The translations under genes and the position numbers were made by a program. Of a stretch of 49,935 nucleotides of DNA, positions 8,301 to 17,197 are shown piece after piece. Source of the stretch: an uncultured bacterium (GTDB lineage Bacteria > Planctomycetota > UBA1135 > GCA-002686595); contig CALJGV010000015.1 in assembly GCA_938075305.1 (NCBI GenBank), positions 1 through 49,935 on the forward strand, in the 5' to 3' direction. Each line of letters opens with the position of its first letter. Within the stretch, counting starts at the first letter, position 1. The notes beneath the pieces were generated by a model. The model did not search any database. It saw only the letters and a program-made list of their open reading frames with translations, and had not been told where the DNA came from.

Positions 8301-10167
8301 GCACGCTCCGGTCGTCGGCGGCCAAGAGCACGAGTCCCGCGCCGGGGCGGCGGCGGCTCGTGGTCGAGCGGATCCCCAGCTGCCGTGTCAGGAGCCGCTG
8401 GTCCATGGACCAGAGGGTCGCACCGGTCTCCGCGTCGAGGGCGATCAGGGCCTCGCCGTCGAAGGGCGCCACCAGCACGGTGTCGTCCACGATGAGCGGC
8501 GGCGCGTTCCGCCAGCGGTTGGCGATCCACCCCGCGGCGTAGTACTGGGGCGGCTGGATCGGGACCTGCTCGTAGAGGGCGTCCCATCGGGTCTCCCCCG
8601 TGAACAGGTCGAGGGCCGCGACGAGGCCGAGCTGGGTGGCGACGATGATCGTATCGCCGAGGACGACGGGGGGAGGGGCGGAGAACTCCACGTTGGCCCG
8701 GCCGAACATGTTCAGCGTGCGCTGGCCGGTGACCACGGGCGCGGACCAGAGGACCTCACCTGTGGCGAGATCGAAGCAGCCGAGGTGCAGCTCGATCCTC
8801 CCTCGCAGGCGAGCCATCGGGACGAGGACGCGGGCTCCGACGACGGTGGGGGGACCCACCACCGTCATGCGCTCTGCGAAGGACCCCGAGTCCCCGTCCC
8901 AGGCGGGCGGGGGCAACGTGTCCCAGAGGGGCTCCCCGGTGGCGAGGTCGAGGGCGATCAATCGCCGCTCGGGGATCTCCTCGATGATCGACATCTCGTT
9001 GTACTGGTCCCGCTGCTCGAAGGAGAAGGGGATCTGCAGGGGGGCGACGACGATGCCCCGCCCTGCGGCCACGGTGACCACACGCTCGGAGGTGTCCACG
9101 GCGTCGTCGAAGTCGCTCTTGCCGCGGACGTCGTCCCAGCCGAGGGCGGATGACTCGAGGCTCCACAGCCCGGACCCGTCGAAGGCGTCGACGGCGTGGA
9201 CGCTACGCGACGTGTTCACGATCACGACGTCGCCGATGCGCTGCGGGAAGAGGCGACTGGCGCCGTTGAGGTTGGCGAAGGGGCCACGTGGCAGCGGGAA
9301 GGGCGCGGGCCAACCGGCGGACCCGTCCTCGCCCTCGCGGACGGAGGAGGTGATCGAGGCGGCTGCCACGGAAGTCGCGGGGCCGCGCGAGAAGCTCGCC
9401 TCGCGGGAGGCGCGAGAGCCGCCCTCGCTCCCTGACGCCGCAAGCAGATCCATGGCCAGGTCGGCGCGGGCGAGCGCGCCGGGGGCGCCCTCGCCCAGGT
9501 CGGTCCGTAGCGCCGCCCAGTCGTCGCGGCTCACGGTCACCCGCTGGGGCTCCCCCAGGCGCAGCGCCGCGGCGCGGGCCCAGGCGCGGAGCCCGTCCGC
9601 CGCGTGGCCGAGCTCGAGTTCGAGGTCGCCCAGGGCCCACCACGCTCGCTCCGCCGACTCCGTGAGGGGCCAGCGTCGCGCCACGTCCGAGAGGCCGCCG
9701 CGGTCCCCGGCGGCGATCGCCCGCTCGAGGGCCAGGCGCGCGCGGCGCCCGAAGCGCTCCCGGTACAGGTCCTGCCCCTCGGGGGGCAGGTCGAAGAGGG
9801 CGCGCGCGGCCCAGCTGGCGGCGCCGGGATGCACGTCCGTCTGGGACGGTTGAAGCGCTCCGAGAGCGCGAGGGCGCTGAGCGCCAAGGACCTCCCCTCG
9901 GTGATCCTCGATGAGCGCCTGCAGGCCGACGATGGCCTCGGACCAGCGGCCTGCGGCCACGTGGTCGGCGGCCTGGTTGGCGAGGGCGCGGGCGGCCTGG
10001 GTGTCGTAGAGCTGGAAGGCGCGCGGGCGGAAGTTCTCGTCGGGCTCGTCCTGCAGCGACGGGGTCGCGACAGCGCTCCACGAGAGGCACAACGTGGTCG
10101 ACGCCGCCAGCAGCAGGTGCCTGCCAGCGCCGCATACGGCCCGCCATGATTCCGCTCGATCCACCAT
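5317..10167 (-). CDS. Exported 1,616-aa protein with two PQQ-like beta-propellers
   Basis: A signal peptide is likely at residues 12-36 (HLLLAASTTLCLSWSAVATP). Residues about 45-230 are helical and TPR-like. The first propeller spans roughly 290-690 and contains repeated blade motifs such as LDLATGEPLWDT, FDLATGEVLWSA, LDLFTGETRWDA and LDAETGATLWSM. A long Ala/Arg/Glu-rich helical section follows (about 700-1150). A second propeller spans about 1180-1600, with DAATGELRWEFE, LDTVLGIQLWKLG and DLDDGLEVWKVD. No cofactor-binding disulfide or quinoprotein signature is evident, so this is probably a scaffold or assembly propeller (BamB-like fold) rather than a dehydrogenase. It is 7 bases from the VWA gene upstream. 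Confidence 0.85.
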   Translation of the reverse strand: MVDRAESWRAVCGAGRHLLLAASTTLCLSWSAVATPSLQDEPDENFRPRAFQLYDTQAARALANQAADHVAAGRWSEAIVGLQALIEDHRGEVLGAQRPRALGALQPSQTDVHPGAASWAARALFDLPPEGQDLYRERFGRRARLALERAIAAGDRGGLSDVARRWPLTESAERAWWALGDLELELGHAADGLRAWARAAALRLGEPQRVTVSRDDWAALRTDLGEGAPGALARADLAMDLLAASGSEGGSRASREASFSRGPATSVAAASITSSVREGEDGSAGWPAPFPLPRGPFANLNGASRLFPQRIGDVVIVNTSRSVHAVDAFDGSGLWSLESSALGWDDVRGKSDFDDAVDTSERVVTVAAGRGIVVAPLQIPFSFEQRDQYNEMSIIEEIPERRLIALDLATGEPLWDTLPPPAWDGDSGSFAERMTVVGPPTVVGARVLVPMARLRGRIELHLGCFDLATGEVLWSAPVVTGQRTLNMFGRANVEFSAPPPVVLGDTIIVATQLGLVAALDLFTGETRWDALYEQVPIQPPQYYAAGWIANRWRNAPPLIVDDTVLVAPFDGEALIALDAETGATLWSMDQRLLTRQLGIRSTTSRRRPGAGLVLLAADDRSVLLGGTAVVSVEFPRGTRLGPPLRRAWAWPLEGTLQGDAGFPAVDADSVFVPTGKGVVVLDRQSGRVREEVTGGRLGAGQLLVADGMLFSTDGDFLNARFEWAAMVARARAAAQAPGASGSETYGLVRLLLERAEALLERGAMVEEALGLIDEAEAAVAAFDAGGTDDPERVSGASMRRYQVHRGFLLRSRGERLRGDADAARAAARDAVEFSASRPLRLEALLALHEIERTRDPLARAAIVDGILERHAGLDVAVEASSLGAQWSAESALGRVMEAARDDAGTGDRLMTASLWIDPWRGPVTPRSASLRPESENMGGVVSARIPAGLFARISQVEMARALPDLEAALKSELTALHAVLREHPAERLFETTSAQWAAARIFAIRMLHQGSAAIADLEVEADEALASARSAYASSGSDELLERLPRLYPGSAAATRAAEDRVEFAIERGDPEQVAQLVISALSFDWHPARCTAREASQLARLAEVMGEAGNLELRASIALNLARYRPSLEVELASVGTQRLEDLATRWRAALPIVEPTSSTFDQQVTIDHAASRAGDFTPVGSLRLNGDPAREIPAGTQVLFAASRDQFAAVSPGVGVRWAHPADLGLGRRDREPRVCPTGDSVIVAERDRVISRDAATGELRWEFEIPDRGITSATVSGGVAVIVSRFLDTGKPAEVYGLDTVLGIQLWKLGVIGDRFHPEIKVANGRFVLLPLRGTQAGVHDLSTGQPLSAPNTGQLNAREAQSAWADGRHLVLATIEGGYNTRSENRVVAFDLDDGLEVWKVDLDRFDGGVHNLVGLVDLPREVGSTERVRLAMLERVGNSGSRRSNLTRPQLGLHVIDEENGIIRRAPLAAIDSKTHLVGVNIRVRVVLDSPLLIGITENGEAPPLLEGIHASRGVIWRQASARPLQASGVESLAAPALGDGVVAMLVRQATGQNRSVRPDMRLMFLDSATGRHVETRPVESGGISARWRNLSGIGGSLVMMGARRMAVMQR

Positions 10168-10174
10168 GCCCCTC

Positions 10175-12595
10175 TTAGATGAGTTCCATCCGTTTTCTAA
10201 GGAGCCATTCGGATCCGAGCAGCATGAGCGCGAGGATCAGCGTGGCCCAGCGGTCCCAGGCGTCCTCGAGCTGGCTCGAGACGGGCTCACGGCGCTCCTG
10301 ATCGGGAGGAAACGCGTCCTCGATCACCTCGAGGCTCGCCGCAGAGGTGGCGACCCCGCCCGTGAGGGACGCAAGGCGCTCCATGAGCACGGGGTCAGGG
10401 CTGGGGTCGGCGTTCTCCCGCGAAGGGAGGAGGACGTCGAACTCGGTCCGAACGCGCTCACCGCCGGTCTCGGACTCGACGAGGGAGACGTATCGGCCAG
10501 GCCGCTCTGGCTGGTAAGTGCCTCGGTAGAGGCCAGGGCGACCCTCGACGCCGGACAGCACGAGCCGGGTCTCATCGCCGTCAGGCGTGCGGAGGATGAC
10601 CTCCTGAGAGGGCTCCTCGCTGGGCTGGAAGTCCTCGTCGAGCACGCGCGCCTCGAGGGTCACCCGATCCGAGATGTCGTACTCGGTGCGCAGGGACTCG
10701 AGCTCGAAGCGTCGATCGCCGCTGCGCATCCGGCCCAGCGCGAGCCAGCGGAGCGCGTTCCGCCAGAACGCCTCGTAGTAGCGGTAGCCGAAGCGGAAGC
10801 GCCAGCGGTTCGTGGCCTCCACCGCGAGGAACAGGGTGCGCCCCGAGGGGAAGTACCCCGTGACCAGCAGCGGGTCGCGCTCTCCGCCTCCCGCGAGGGA
10901 GGCGGTGGGGTGGCGGAGCAGCACCTGGGCGCCCGCCTTCGCCCCGCGCACGGGGTAGTGCCAGTAGAACCCGCGGAGCCCGCGCTCGTTCTCCCAGAGC
11001 GCCCGGTTGGCCTCCGGGTCTTGCTCCAGCCGCACGATCTCGTGGGGGGCTCCGGGGTCCTCGAGGGTGTACCGATGCTCCTTCGACGTCGGCACGTCGA
11101 GCATGGACACCCCCGCCCGGTCGAGCTCGACCGGGAGGAGGTCTGCGAACTCCGTGCCTGCGATGGAGCGCGGCATGTCGTACTGGCCCGCGATCACGCA
11201 CAGGCCGCCGCCGCGCTCGACGAACTCGAACAGCGAGCGCACGAACTCCTCACCGCGGGCGGGGTCAGGGGAGATGTCGTAGGGGTTGATGTCCCCGAGG
11301 ATGATGACGTCGTAGTTCTCGAGCAGCTCCTCGCGCGAGGTGGGGACGGCCGTGAGGGAGGGGAGCCCCCGGGTCCGGTCCTGCTGGAAGTCAGGTGTCG
11401 CGGAGAGCAGGTAGAGCTGCACGTCGATCCGGTCGTCGATGCGCCGCAGCTCCGTGTTGAGGAAGCGGTACTCGTAGCGCGGATATCCCTCCACGTAGAG
11501 GACGCGGACCTTCTCCCGGGTGACCGTCACGGACAGCGTCAGCTGGTTGTCGTCCGTCACGCGCTCGCCCTCGAGGGGGTCGACCCGCAGGCGGAAGCGT
11601 CGCTCGCTGGAGCCGTAGTCCAGGGCATCACGCCCGGCCACGAGCACGACGCGGTCCCCCGAGTCGACCAGCGGCACCTCCTCGGAGGTGACGATGCGGA
11701 CCTCATCCGAGCCCGAGGTCGACAGCTCCTCGAGCTGCAAGACGACGCTGCCGCCTTCGGTGCCTCGGGCCGACACGCGCGCGGCGATCTCGATCTGATC
11801 GCCCTCGAGCACGGAGCTCGGGGAGTCCACCAGCTCGATGGCGAGGTTGACCTCCGTCCGGTCGTCTCCGACGACCACCGTGTTGAGCGCTACCCCGGCG
11901 ACCCCTGCGGCGCCGACGGCCTCCTCGATGGCCGACCCCGTGTTCGAGCGGCCGTCACTGACGATCACCACATCGGACACGTAGCGCCCGCGGTGGCCCG
12001 CGAGCGCCGCCCTGACCGCGTCGCCGATGGCGGTCGCGGAGCCCTTGCCGTCGAGGGTGCTGCCGGAGGCCAGGGGCTCAAGGTCGTCGGAGAAACGGAA
12101 CGTGCGGGGGATGTAGCCGCGGTCGACCGCGAGTTGCTCGACCTGGTCCCGGACGGCGAGGGCGATGTCCGTGCGCCGGAGCGTCTCGGGCTGCTTCCCC
12201 GTTAGGGCCTGGAGCGCAGCGCGCGCCTCCGGGTCCCCGGTGTATGGGTCCTCCCGGGTCATGGAGCCCGAGTCGTCGAACAGCAGCAGGACCTCTGGCG
12301 AGATCACGTTCTGCTGCTGCCGCACATGGACTGGCCGGGCGAGGACCGCGATCAGCAGGAGGAAGCTCAGGGCGCGCAGGGTGACCATGGTCCAGCGCGC
12401 GCTGGAGGAGATCGACTCCCTCCAGTACGCGAGGTACGCCACGCCGAAGGCGCCGGGGATCAGGATGAGCACCACGACCCACAGGGCCGGGAGGTCCATC
12501 AGGCGCCAGGTCTCCTGGATGGAGTCGTTGGCTGCCCGGCTGGCGGGCGATGCGGCGTCGCCAGCGGACTGGAGGAGAGCGAGGAACGGGCTCAT
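10175..12595 (-). CDS. VWA-domain membrane protein with glutamine-amidotransferase-like domain
   Basis: I set the start at the ATG at 12595, which overlaps the upstream stop as ATGA; the frame stays open 30 codons further but that extension lies inside the BatA gene. The 806-aa product has two N-terminal membrane segments (about 36-57 and 72-87), then a von Willebrand factor A domain with DDSGS at 107-111 (MIDAS DxSxS) and VVIVSDGRSNTGS. A flavodoxin/amidotransferase-like region (VRVLYVEGYPRYEYRFLN...YDVIILGDINPYDIS) follows, and a C-terminal membrane helix (ATLILALMLLGSEWLL). This architecture is typical of the large VWA protein that follows BatA in MoxR operons. The MIDAS residues predict metal-dependent protein binding in the periplasm. 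Confidence 0.88.
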   Translation of the reverse strand: MSPFLALLQSAGDAASPASRAANDSIQETWRLMDLPALWVVVLILIPGAFGVAYLAYWRESISSSARWTMVTLRALSFLLLIAVLARPVHVRQQQNVISPEVLLLFDDSGSMTREDPYTGDPEARAALQALTGKQPETLRRTDIALAVRDQVEQLAVDRGYIPRTFRFSDDLEPLASGSTLDGKGSATAIGDAVRAALAGHRGRYVSDVVIVSDGRSNTGSAIEEAVGAAGVAGVALNTVVVGDDRTEVNLAIELVDSPSSVLEGDQIEIAARVSARGTEGGSVVLQLEELSTSGSDEVRIVTSEEVPLVDSGDRVVLVAGRDALDYGSSERRFRLRVDPLEGERVTDDNQLTLSVTVTREKVRVLYVEGYPRYEYRFLNTELRRIDDRIDVQLYLLSATPDFQQDRTRGLPSLTAVPTSREELLENYDVIILGDINPYDISPDPARGEEFVRSLFEFVERGGGLCVIAGQYDMPRSIAGTEFADLLPVELDRAGVSMLDVPTSKEHRYTLEDPGAPHEIVRLEQDPEANRALWENERGLRGFYWHYPVRGAKAGAQVLLRHPTASLAGGGERDPLLVTGYFPSGRTLFLAVEATNRWRFRFGYRYYEAFWRNALRWLALGRMRSGDRRFELESLRTEYDISDRVTLEARVLDEDFQPSEEPSQEVILRTPDGDETRLVLSGVEGRPGLYRGTYQPERPGRYVSLVESETGGERVRTEFDVLLPSRENADPSPDPVLMERLASLTGGVATSAASLEVIEDAFPPDQERREPVSSQLEDAWDRWATLILALMLLGSEWLLRKRMELI

Positions 12596-14841
12596 GAGAT
12601 GTTCCTCCGGCGGGTGCCGATCCATGCGCCCCAGAGGGACTCGGCCACGAGGAAGACGAGGGCCGCGAGGGCGAGCCAGCGCCACAGCTCACCCTGGCGC
12701 GGCGCGGCCTCGGGGGCGGCGTTGCCGTCGCCCTTGGTCACGGTCGCGACCCGCAGGGCCGGGTGGATGGCCTCCACCTCCAGGGCCGTCGCGCGTGCGA
12801 GGTCACTCTCCCGAGCGTCCAGCTGGACGGCCAGGGGCTCGGAGCGGGCGCCCTCGGTCCGGACGGCGTAGACGCCCACCGACTCCATCCAGCTCCCGTC
12901 GAGCATCGGCAGCGCCCAGCGGCGGTCCGGACGCTCCGTGGAGTCCCCTTCGATGGGGCGCTGGGCGCCCGAAGGGGAGAGCAGCGTCGCCCCGCGCGGA
13001 AAGCTGTCGACGACGAGCTCGAGGCCGGTGCCCACGGCGAGGTTTCGCTCCTGCTGGAAGCGCGCGCCGAGGTCCTGGACGAGCTCGAGGACCAGCGGCA
13101 CGAAGGTCCCCGGTGAGTCCGGCACGCGGTTCCACGCGCGGTCGAGGCTGCTGGTCCAAAGGGTGACCTTTCCGTCTCCGTAGGGGCGCTCTATCAGGAA
13201 CGGGCTCCGCGCGGCGTCGTCGAAGGTCGCCAGCACCCGGGCGGCGGGCGAAGGGGTGAACGCAACAAAGTCGTAGAAGGGCGCCTCGGCCAGCAACGGG
13301 CGCCAGCGCTCGTCACCGAAGAAGTTGAGCGCTGGGTGGGTCTCATCGAACTCGCTCACCCGGTAGTAGCGGGTGCGGTCCGCGGCAGAGACGCGCCGCA
13401 CGGGCTCACCGGGGAGCAGCCCGGTTCCATCGGCGCGGAAGAGGTCTTCGCTCCAGCTGGGGAGGTCCCCGAGCCGGTCGCCGGCGGTGATGAGGAGCCC
13501 CGCGCCCGCGGCGACGCGCTCCTCCAGCCGCGTGATCGCGGCGCTGGGGAGGGCAGGGACGTTGGCGAGGACGATCAGGTCGGCCTCCTCGATGGGGGAG
13601 TCCGCGGCCTCGAGCTCCGCTGGAGAGATGGACCGTACGCGGAACGGGCTCCTTGCCTCGGCGTCGACGCCGAGCTCGTCGGTGGGCGGCTCAAGCACGG
13701 CGAGGAGGTAGCCCGCCTCGTCCTCTTCCACCCGGTCCGCGGGGGCGCCGTTGACCACCAGGACCTCCAGGGGCGGGGGCGCGAGGACCACCCTGGCGCG
13801 ACTGTCGTCCACGCTCAGGCGGTCCCCCTCGAGGCTCGCGACGATGTCGTGGTAGCCGGCGTCCTCCAACGTGACGGTGAACACCGCCTCCGCCTTGCCG
13901 CGCGCGGGGACGTCGACGCGCTGGCTGGGGAGCCGCTCGCCGCCGACCTGGAGGGCGACGCGCTCGGCGAGCAGCTCTCGCTCGCCGTGATTGCTAACCC
14001 CCACGGCCACCTCGAAGGGCGTTCCGGCACGCGGCCCCTCACCGAGGACGAGGATCGACTCCACCGCGAGGTTGGGGGGCGTGAGCTCCTTGGGTCCAAG
14101 GTCCTCCACGAGGACCGCGAGGTCGAGGGCGTCGATCCGCGCGAGCTGCTCGGCCAGGGCCGGCGGCGTCTCGCCGCCGTCGGTGTCCTGGGTCGAGGCG
14201 ATCGAGAGAAAGGCGCTCTCCTGGAGGTCGGTGAGCAGCCGGATCTCCGCGCCACCCCCGGCGCCGCGCTGGGCGCTCTCCTCGAAGACGGTCGCCACCT
14301 CACCGAGGGCGAGGGCCAGGTCGAGGGCCTCGTCGAGGGGCTGCTCGATGGACTGCAGGATCGAGCGCGCGTCGGCGGGGTCGGTCCAGGGGAAGACGCG
14401 TGGGCGTTCGCCCGCCAGGATGAGGCGCACGCGGTCTCCGCGGCCGTCGTCGAGCCCCTCGAGGAGCTCGCCGGCGCGCTCCCGGATGCGATCGAAGACG
14501 CTCTCCACCTCAGCGCGATAGCCGGTGGACGCTGAGCCGTCGATCACGAGGACGAGGTCCCGCCGCTCCTCCTGGAGCCCGACCAGCGGGCTGTCGCCGG
14601 ACGCGAAGGGGCGCGCCACCGCGAAGGCGAGGGCCGCCACCGCGAGCATGCGAAGCAGCAGGAGCAGCAGGTTCTCCAGCTGCACCCTGCGCCGCGTCTT
14701 CCTGTACGCCGCCAGCACGAACCGCATCGCCGCCCAGCGCTGGGGGCGGTGGCGCTGACGATTCAGCAGGTGGATCACGAGCGGGACGGCGGCGAGCGTC
14801 GCGCCGATCGCGAGTCCTGGGTTCAGGAAGCCTTCGATCAA
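12592..14841 (-). CDS. BatA-domain / VWA membrane protein
   Basis: This 749-aa product opens with the classic BatA N-terminal membrane motif: FLNPGLAIGATLAAVPLVIH followed by LLNRQRHRPQRWAAMRF and a second membrane segment (LLLLLLRMLAVAALAFAVAR). A VWA-like domain follows, with VLVIDGSASTGY as the metal site. A long extracytoplasmic region with Ig-like and amidotransferase-like sections comes next, then a final membrane helix (WLALAALVFLVAESLWGAWI). The start codon is TTG at 14841; no in-frame ATG lies close upstream. The stop overlaps the next gene. BatA proteins are named for aerotolerance in Bacteroides, but the general role in this family is envelope protein complexes working with MoxR. 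Confidence 0.88.
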   Translation of the reverse strand: MIEGFLNPGLAIGATLAAVPLVIHLLNRQRHRPQRWAAMRFVLAAYRKTRRRVQLENLLLLLLRMLAVAALAFAVARPFASGDSPLVGLQEERRDLVLVIDGSASTGYRAEVESVFDRIRERAGELLEGLDDGRGDRVRLILAGERPRVFPWTDPADARSILQSIEQPLDEALDLALALGEVATVFEESAQRGAGGGAEIRLLTDLQESAFLSIASTQDTDGGETPPALAEQLARIDALDLAVLVEDLGPKELTPPNLAVESILVLGEGPRAGTPFEVAVGVSNHGERELLAERVALQVGGERLPSQRVDVPARGKAEAVFTVTLEDAGYHDIVASLEGDRLSVDDSRARVVLAPPPLEVLVVNGAPADRVEEDEAGYLLAVLEPPTDELGVDAEARSPFRVRSISPAELEAADSPIEEADLIVLANVPALPSAAITRLEERVAAGAGLLITAGDRLGDLPSWSEDLFRADGTGLLPGEPVRRVSAADRTRYYRVSEFDETHPALNFFGDERWRPLLAEAPFYDFVAFTPSPAARVLATFDDAARSPFLIERPYGDGKVTLWTSSLDRAWNRVPDSPGTFVPLVLELVQDLGARFQQERNLAVGTGLELVVDSFPRGATLLSPSGAQRPIEGDSTERPDRRWALPMLDGSWMESVGVYAVRTEGARSEPLAVQLDARESDLARATALEVEAIHPALRVATVTKGDGNAAPEAAPRQGELWRWLALAALVFLVAESLWGAWIGTRRRNIS

Positions 14842-14931
14842 GGGTGCCTCTGAGGGCGGTGCAGTGGGCGGTGTGGAGGGAGGGGGAGGTCGGGGCCAGG
14901 TGGAGCGGCCTCGCGGATGAGCGCGGCGGCG

Positions 14932-15837
14932 TCAGCCGCCGGAGCGTGCCCGAGCGAGGCGGCGGGACAGATAAGCGGCCAGGACGGCGTCGAGGGGCTC
15001 GTTGGTGACGACGTGGACGAAGTCGACCGAGAGCGCACGGGCGCGCTGGGCGAGCTCGCGGGTGTGGGCCTGGATCTCCTCGAGGTAGGCCTCGCGGATG
15101 GCCTTGGGATCGACCTTCAGGTTTCCCGCGCCCTCTAGCCCTTCGAGCTTCACCAGGGCGTCCAGGTCGAACGACGTCTCCAGGGGGTCGACCACCTGGA
15201 ACAGGATCGGCTCGTGCCCCTCATGGACCAGACGCTTGATCCCCTCGAGGATGGAGTCGATGTCGTCGAAGAAGTCCGAGAACACCGCGGTGATCCCGCG
15301 GCGGCGGATGCGGGGCACGAGGGTCCGCAGGACCTCACCGACCGCGGTGGGCCCGCCTGGCGAGGCCTCCTCGAGGGAGCGCAGGATGGCGGCCTCCTGG
15401 GGGGCACCGTTCCCGGGGGGGACCTTGGCGCGGATGCCGTCGTCGAAGACCACGAGCCCGGCGGTGTCGCGCTTCCCGAGGACGAGGTGAGCGAGGGCGG
15501 CGGCACCCCAGCGGGCGTAGTCGAACTTGGTCCACCCTGTGGAGCCGAACCCCATGGACTCCGAGGCGTCCACGAGCAGGTTGAGCGAGAGGTTGGTCTC
15601 CTCGACGTACTCCTTCACCACGAGGCGCTCGGAGCGGGCGAACACCTTCCAGTCCACCTTCCGCACCTCGTCGCCGGGGGCGTAGGCGCGGTGCTGGGCG
15701 AACTCGACGGAACTGCCGCGCTGGGGCGAGGCGTGGACGCCCGCCATGAAACCCTCGACGGCTCGCCTCGCGACGAGCTCGAGCCCCGACAGCTTGTCGA
15801 GGACGGCGGGGTCAATGGTGCCGCTGGAACGGGCCAC
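14932..15837 (-). CDS. DUF58 family protein
   Basis: This 301-aa cytoplasmic protein has the DUF58 signature YAPGDEVRKVDWKVFARSER followed by a VWA-like MIDAS segment (LLVDASESMGFG). That combination is diagnostic of the DUF58 proteins encoded directly after MoxR ATPases. The start is GTG at 15837, 20 bases after the MoxR stop. About 90 bases without an obvious gene separate it from BatA. It probably acts as adaptor or substrate of the MoxR ATPase. Confidence 0.92.
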   Translation of the reverse strand: MARSSGTIDPAVLDKLSGLELVARRAVEGFMAGVHASPQRGSSVEFAQHRAYAPGDEVRKVDWKVFARSERLVVKEYVEETNLSLNLLVDASESMGFGSTGWTKFDYARWGAAALAHLVLGKRDTAGLVVFDDGIRAKVPPGNGAPQEAAILRSLEEASPGGPTAVGEVLRTLVPRIRRRGITAVFSDFFDDIDSILEGIKRLVHEGHEPILFQVVDPLETSFDLDALVKLEGLEGAGNLKVDPKAIREAYLEEIQAHTRELAQRARALSVDFVHVVTNEPLDAVLAAYLSRRLARARSGG

Positions 15838-15857
15838 GGGAGGGAGCGCGCTTGGCC

Positions 15858-16889
15858 TCAGCTCGCGGACTGATCACGGACGCCGGGGAGCCCCGCGCCG
15901 ACGGCCTGGGCCGGATCGATCTCCTCGATGAGGCGGTCGATCAGGTGGTCGGAGGTGATCCCCTCGGCCTGCGCGGTGAAGTTGGTGACGATCCTGTGGC
16001 GCAGGACCGGCTTGGCCACGGCGCGCACGTCTTCGATGGCCACGTGGGTGCGACCCGCCAGGGCCGCGTGGGCCTTGGCGCCGAGGATGAGGAACTGGCT
16101 CGCCCGCGGCCCGGCTCCCCAGGAGACGTTCTCGCGGATGAACGGCAGCGGGTCCCCCGCGCGCACGCGGGTCGCGCGCGTCAGCCCGAGGGCGTAGTCG
16201 AAGACAGCGTCGGCCACCGGGAGCTCACGGATGGCCTCCTGCAGCTCGCGGAGTTCGTCCGCGGAAACGACGCTGGAGACCTCGGCGCTGGCCCCGCCGG
16301 TGGTGCGCTTGAGGATCTCTCGCTCCTCCTCCGCGTCGGGGTAGCCCACCTGCACCATGAACATGAAGCGGTCGAGCTGCGCCTCGGGCAGGGGGTAGGT
16401 GCCCTCTTGCTCGATGGGGTTCTGCGTCGCGAGCACGAAGAACGGCTCCGGCAGCGCATGGGTGGTCCCGCCGGAGGTCACGTGGCGCTCCTGCATCGCC
16501 TCGAGCAGCGCGGCCTGGGTCTTCGGCGGCGTCCGGTTGATCTCGTCCGCGAGGATGACGCTCGCGAAGAGAGGCCCGGCCTCGAAGCGGAAGGACCGGG
16601 CGCTGGTCTCCGGGTCGATGTGGAGCAGCTCGGTGCCGGTGATGTCCGAGGGCATCAGGTCCGGGGTGAACTGGATCCGGTTGAACGAGAGGTCCATCGT
16701 CTTCGCCAGGCTGGAGATCATCAGCGTCTTGGCGAGGCCGGGAACACCCACGAGGAGGCAGTGCCCGCGGGTGAGGATGGCGAGCAGGAGCTCGTCGAGG
16801 ACGTCTTCCTGACCGACGATCACGCGATGAAGTTCGCCCTTCATGGACGAGTGGACCGTGCGGAGGCGTTCGAGCTTGGATTCGAGCAT
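15858..16889 (-). CDS. MoxR family AAA+ ATPase
   Basis: This 343-aa protein has Walker A GVPGLAKT at residues 48-55 and Walker B VILADEIN at 111-118, followed by [17 protein letters not shown]. The sensor 1 region reads [20 protein letters not shown]. The length and motifs match MoxR chaperone-like ATPases, which remodel or insert cofactors into VWA proteins. It is the first gene of the eight-gene minus-strand series that continues to the left window edge, so its upstream region should carry the operon promoter. The product acts in the cytoplasm on the BatA/VWA proteins encoded behind it (inference from family context). Confidence 0.95.
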   Translation of the reverse strand: MLESKLERLRTVHSSMKGELHRVIVGQEDVLDELLLAILTRGHCLLVGVPGLAKTLMISSLAKTMDLSFNRIQFTPDLMPSDITGTELLHIDPETSARSFRFEAGPLFASVILADEINRTPPKTQAALLEAMQERHVTSGGTTHALPEPFFVLATQNPIEQEGTYPLPEAQLDRFMFMVQVGYPDAEEEREILKRTTGGASAEVSSVVSADELRELQEAIRELPVADAVFDYALGLTRATRVRAGDPLPFIRENVSWGAGPRASQFLILGAKAHAALAGRTHVAIEDVRAVAKPVLRHRIVTNFTAQAEGITSDHLIDRLIEEIDPAQAVGAGLPGVRDQSAS

Positions 16890-17197
16890 GCTGGGAAGTC
16901 GTCCCGGGTTTCGGATGGGATTCGAGAAGTGCGGGATACGAAGTGAAACGCCCGTGGTGAGCGCCGCCCGGGAGGGGCTCCATGACTTGCGGGTTGGGCT
17001 AGCCGCCCCGCCGATCCGGGCCTACATCGATTCCAGGCCCGGCCGCGCGCTGGCTGGGCGCCCAGCGTCGAGCTCTAACTTAGCCGGGCACGGGCGTTAC
17101 CCCGAACCGCGACCAGAGCTTTACAGGCGTTGCGAGTCGGATCCGAGGCCCGGCGCTTCCGCGGGAGAGCTTCGGGGGAGCCTCTCGCCCGTGGGGA
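16890..17197. other. Intergenic region upstream of the MoxR operon
   Basis: There are 308 bases between the MoxR start and the stop of the next minus-strand gene. I see no plausible coding region. It must include the leader and probably the promoter of the MoxR operon, but no convincing -35/-10 pair or terminator hairpin with a T-run stands out. Confidence 0.5.

Noticed and set aside
10094..12205. 703-codon open frame on the plus strand
   Set aside because: Antisense to the VWA gene, which has clear MIDAS and membrane motifs; this frame has none.
12596..12685. N-terminal extension of the VWA protein
   Set aside because: It lies inside the BatA coding sequence, while the ATG at 12595 gives an ATGA overlap like the neighbours.
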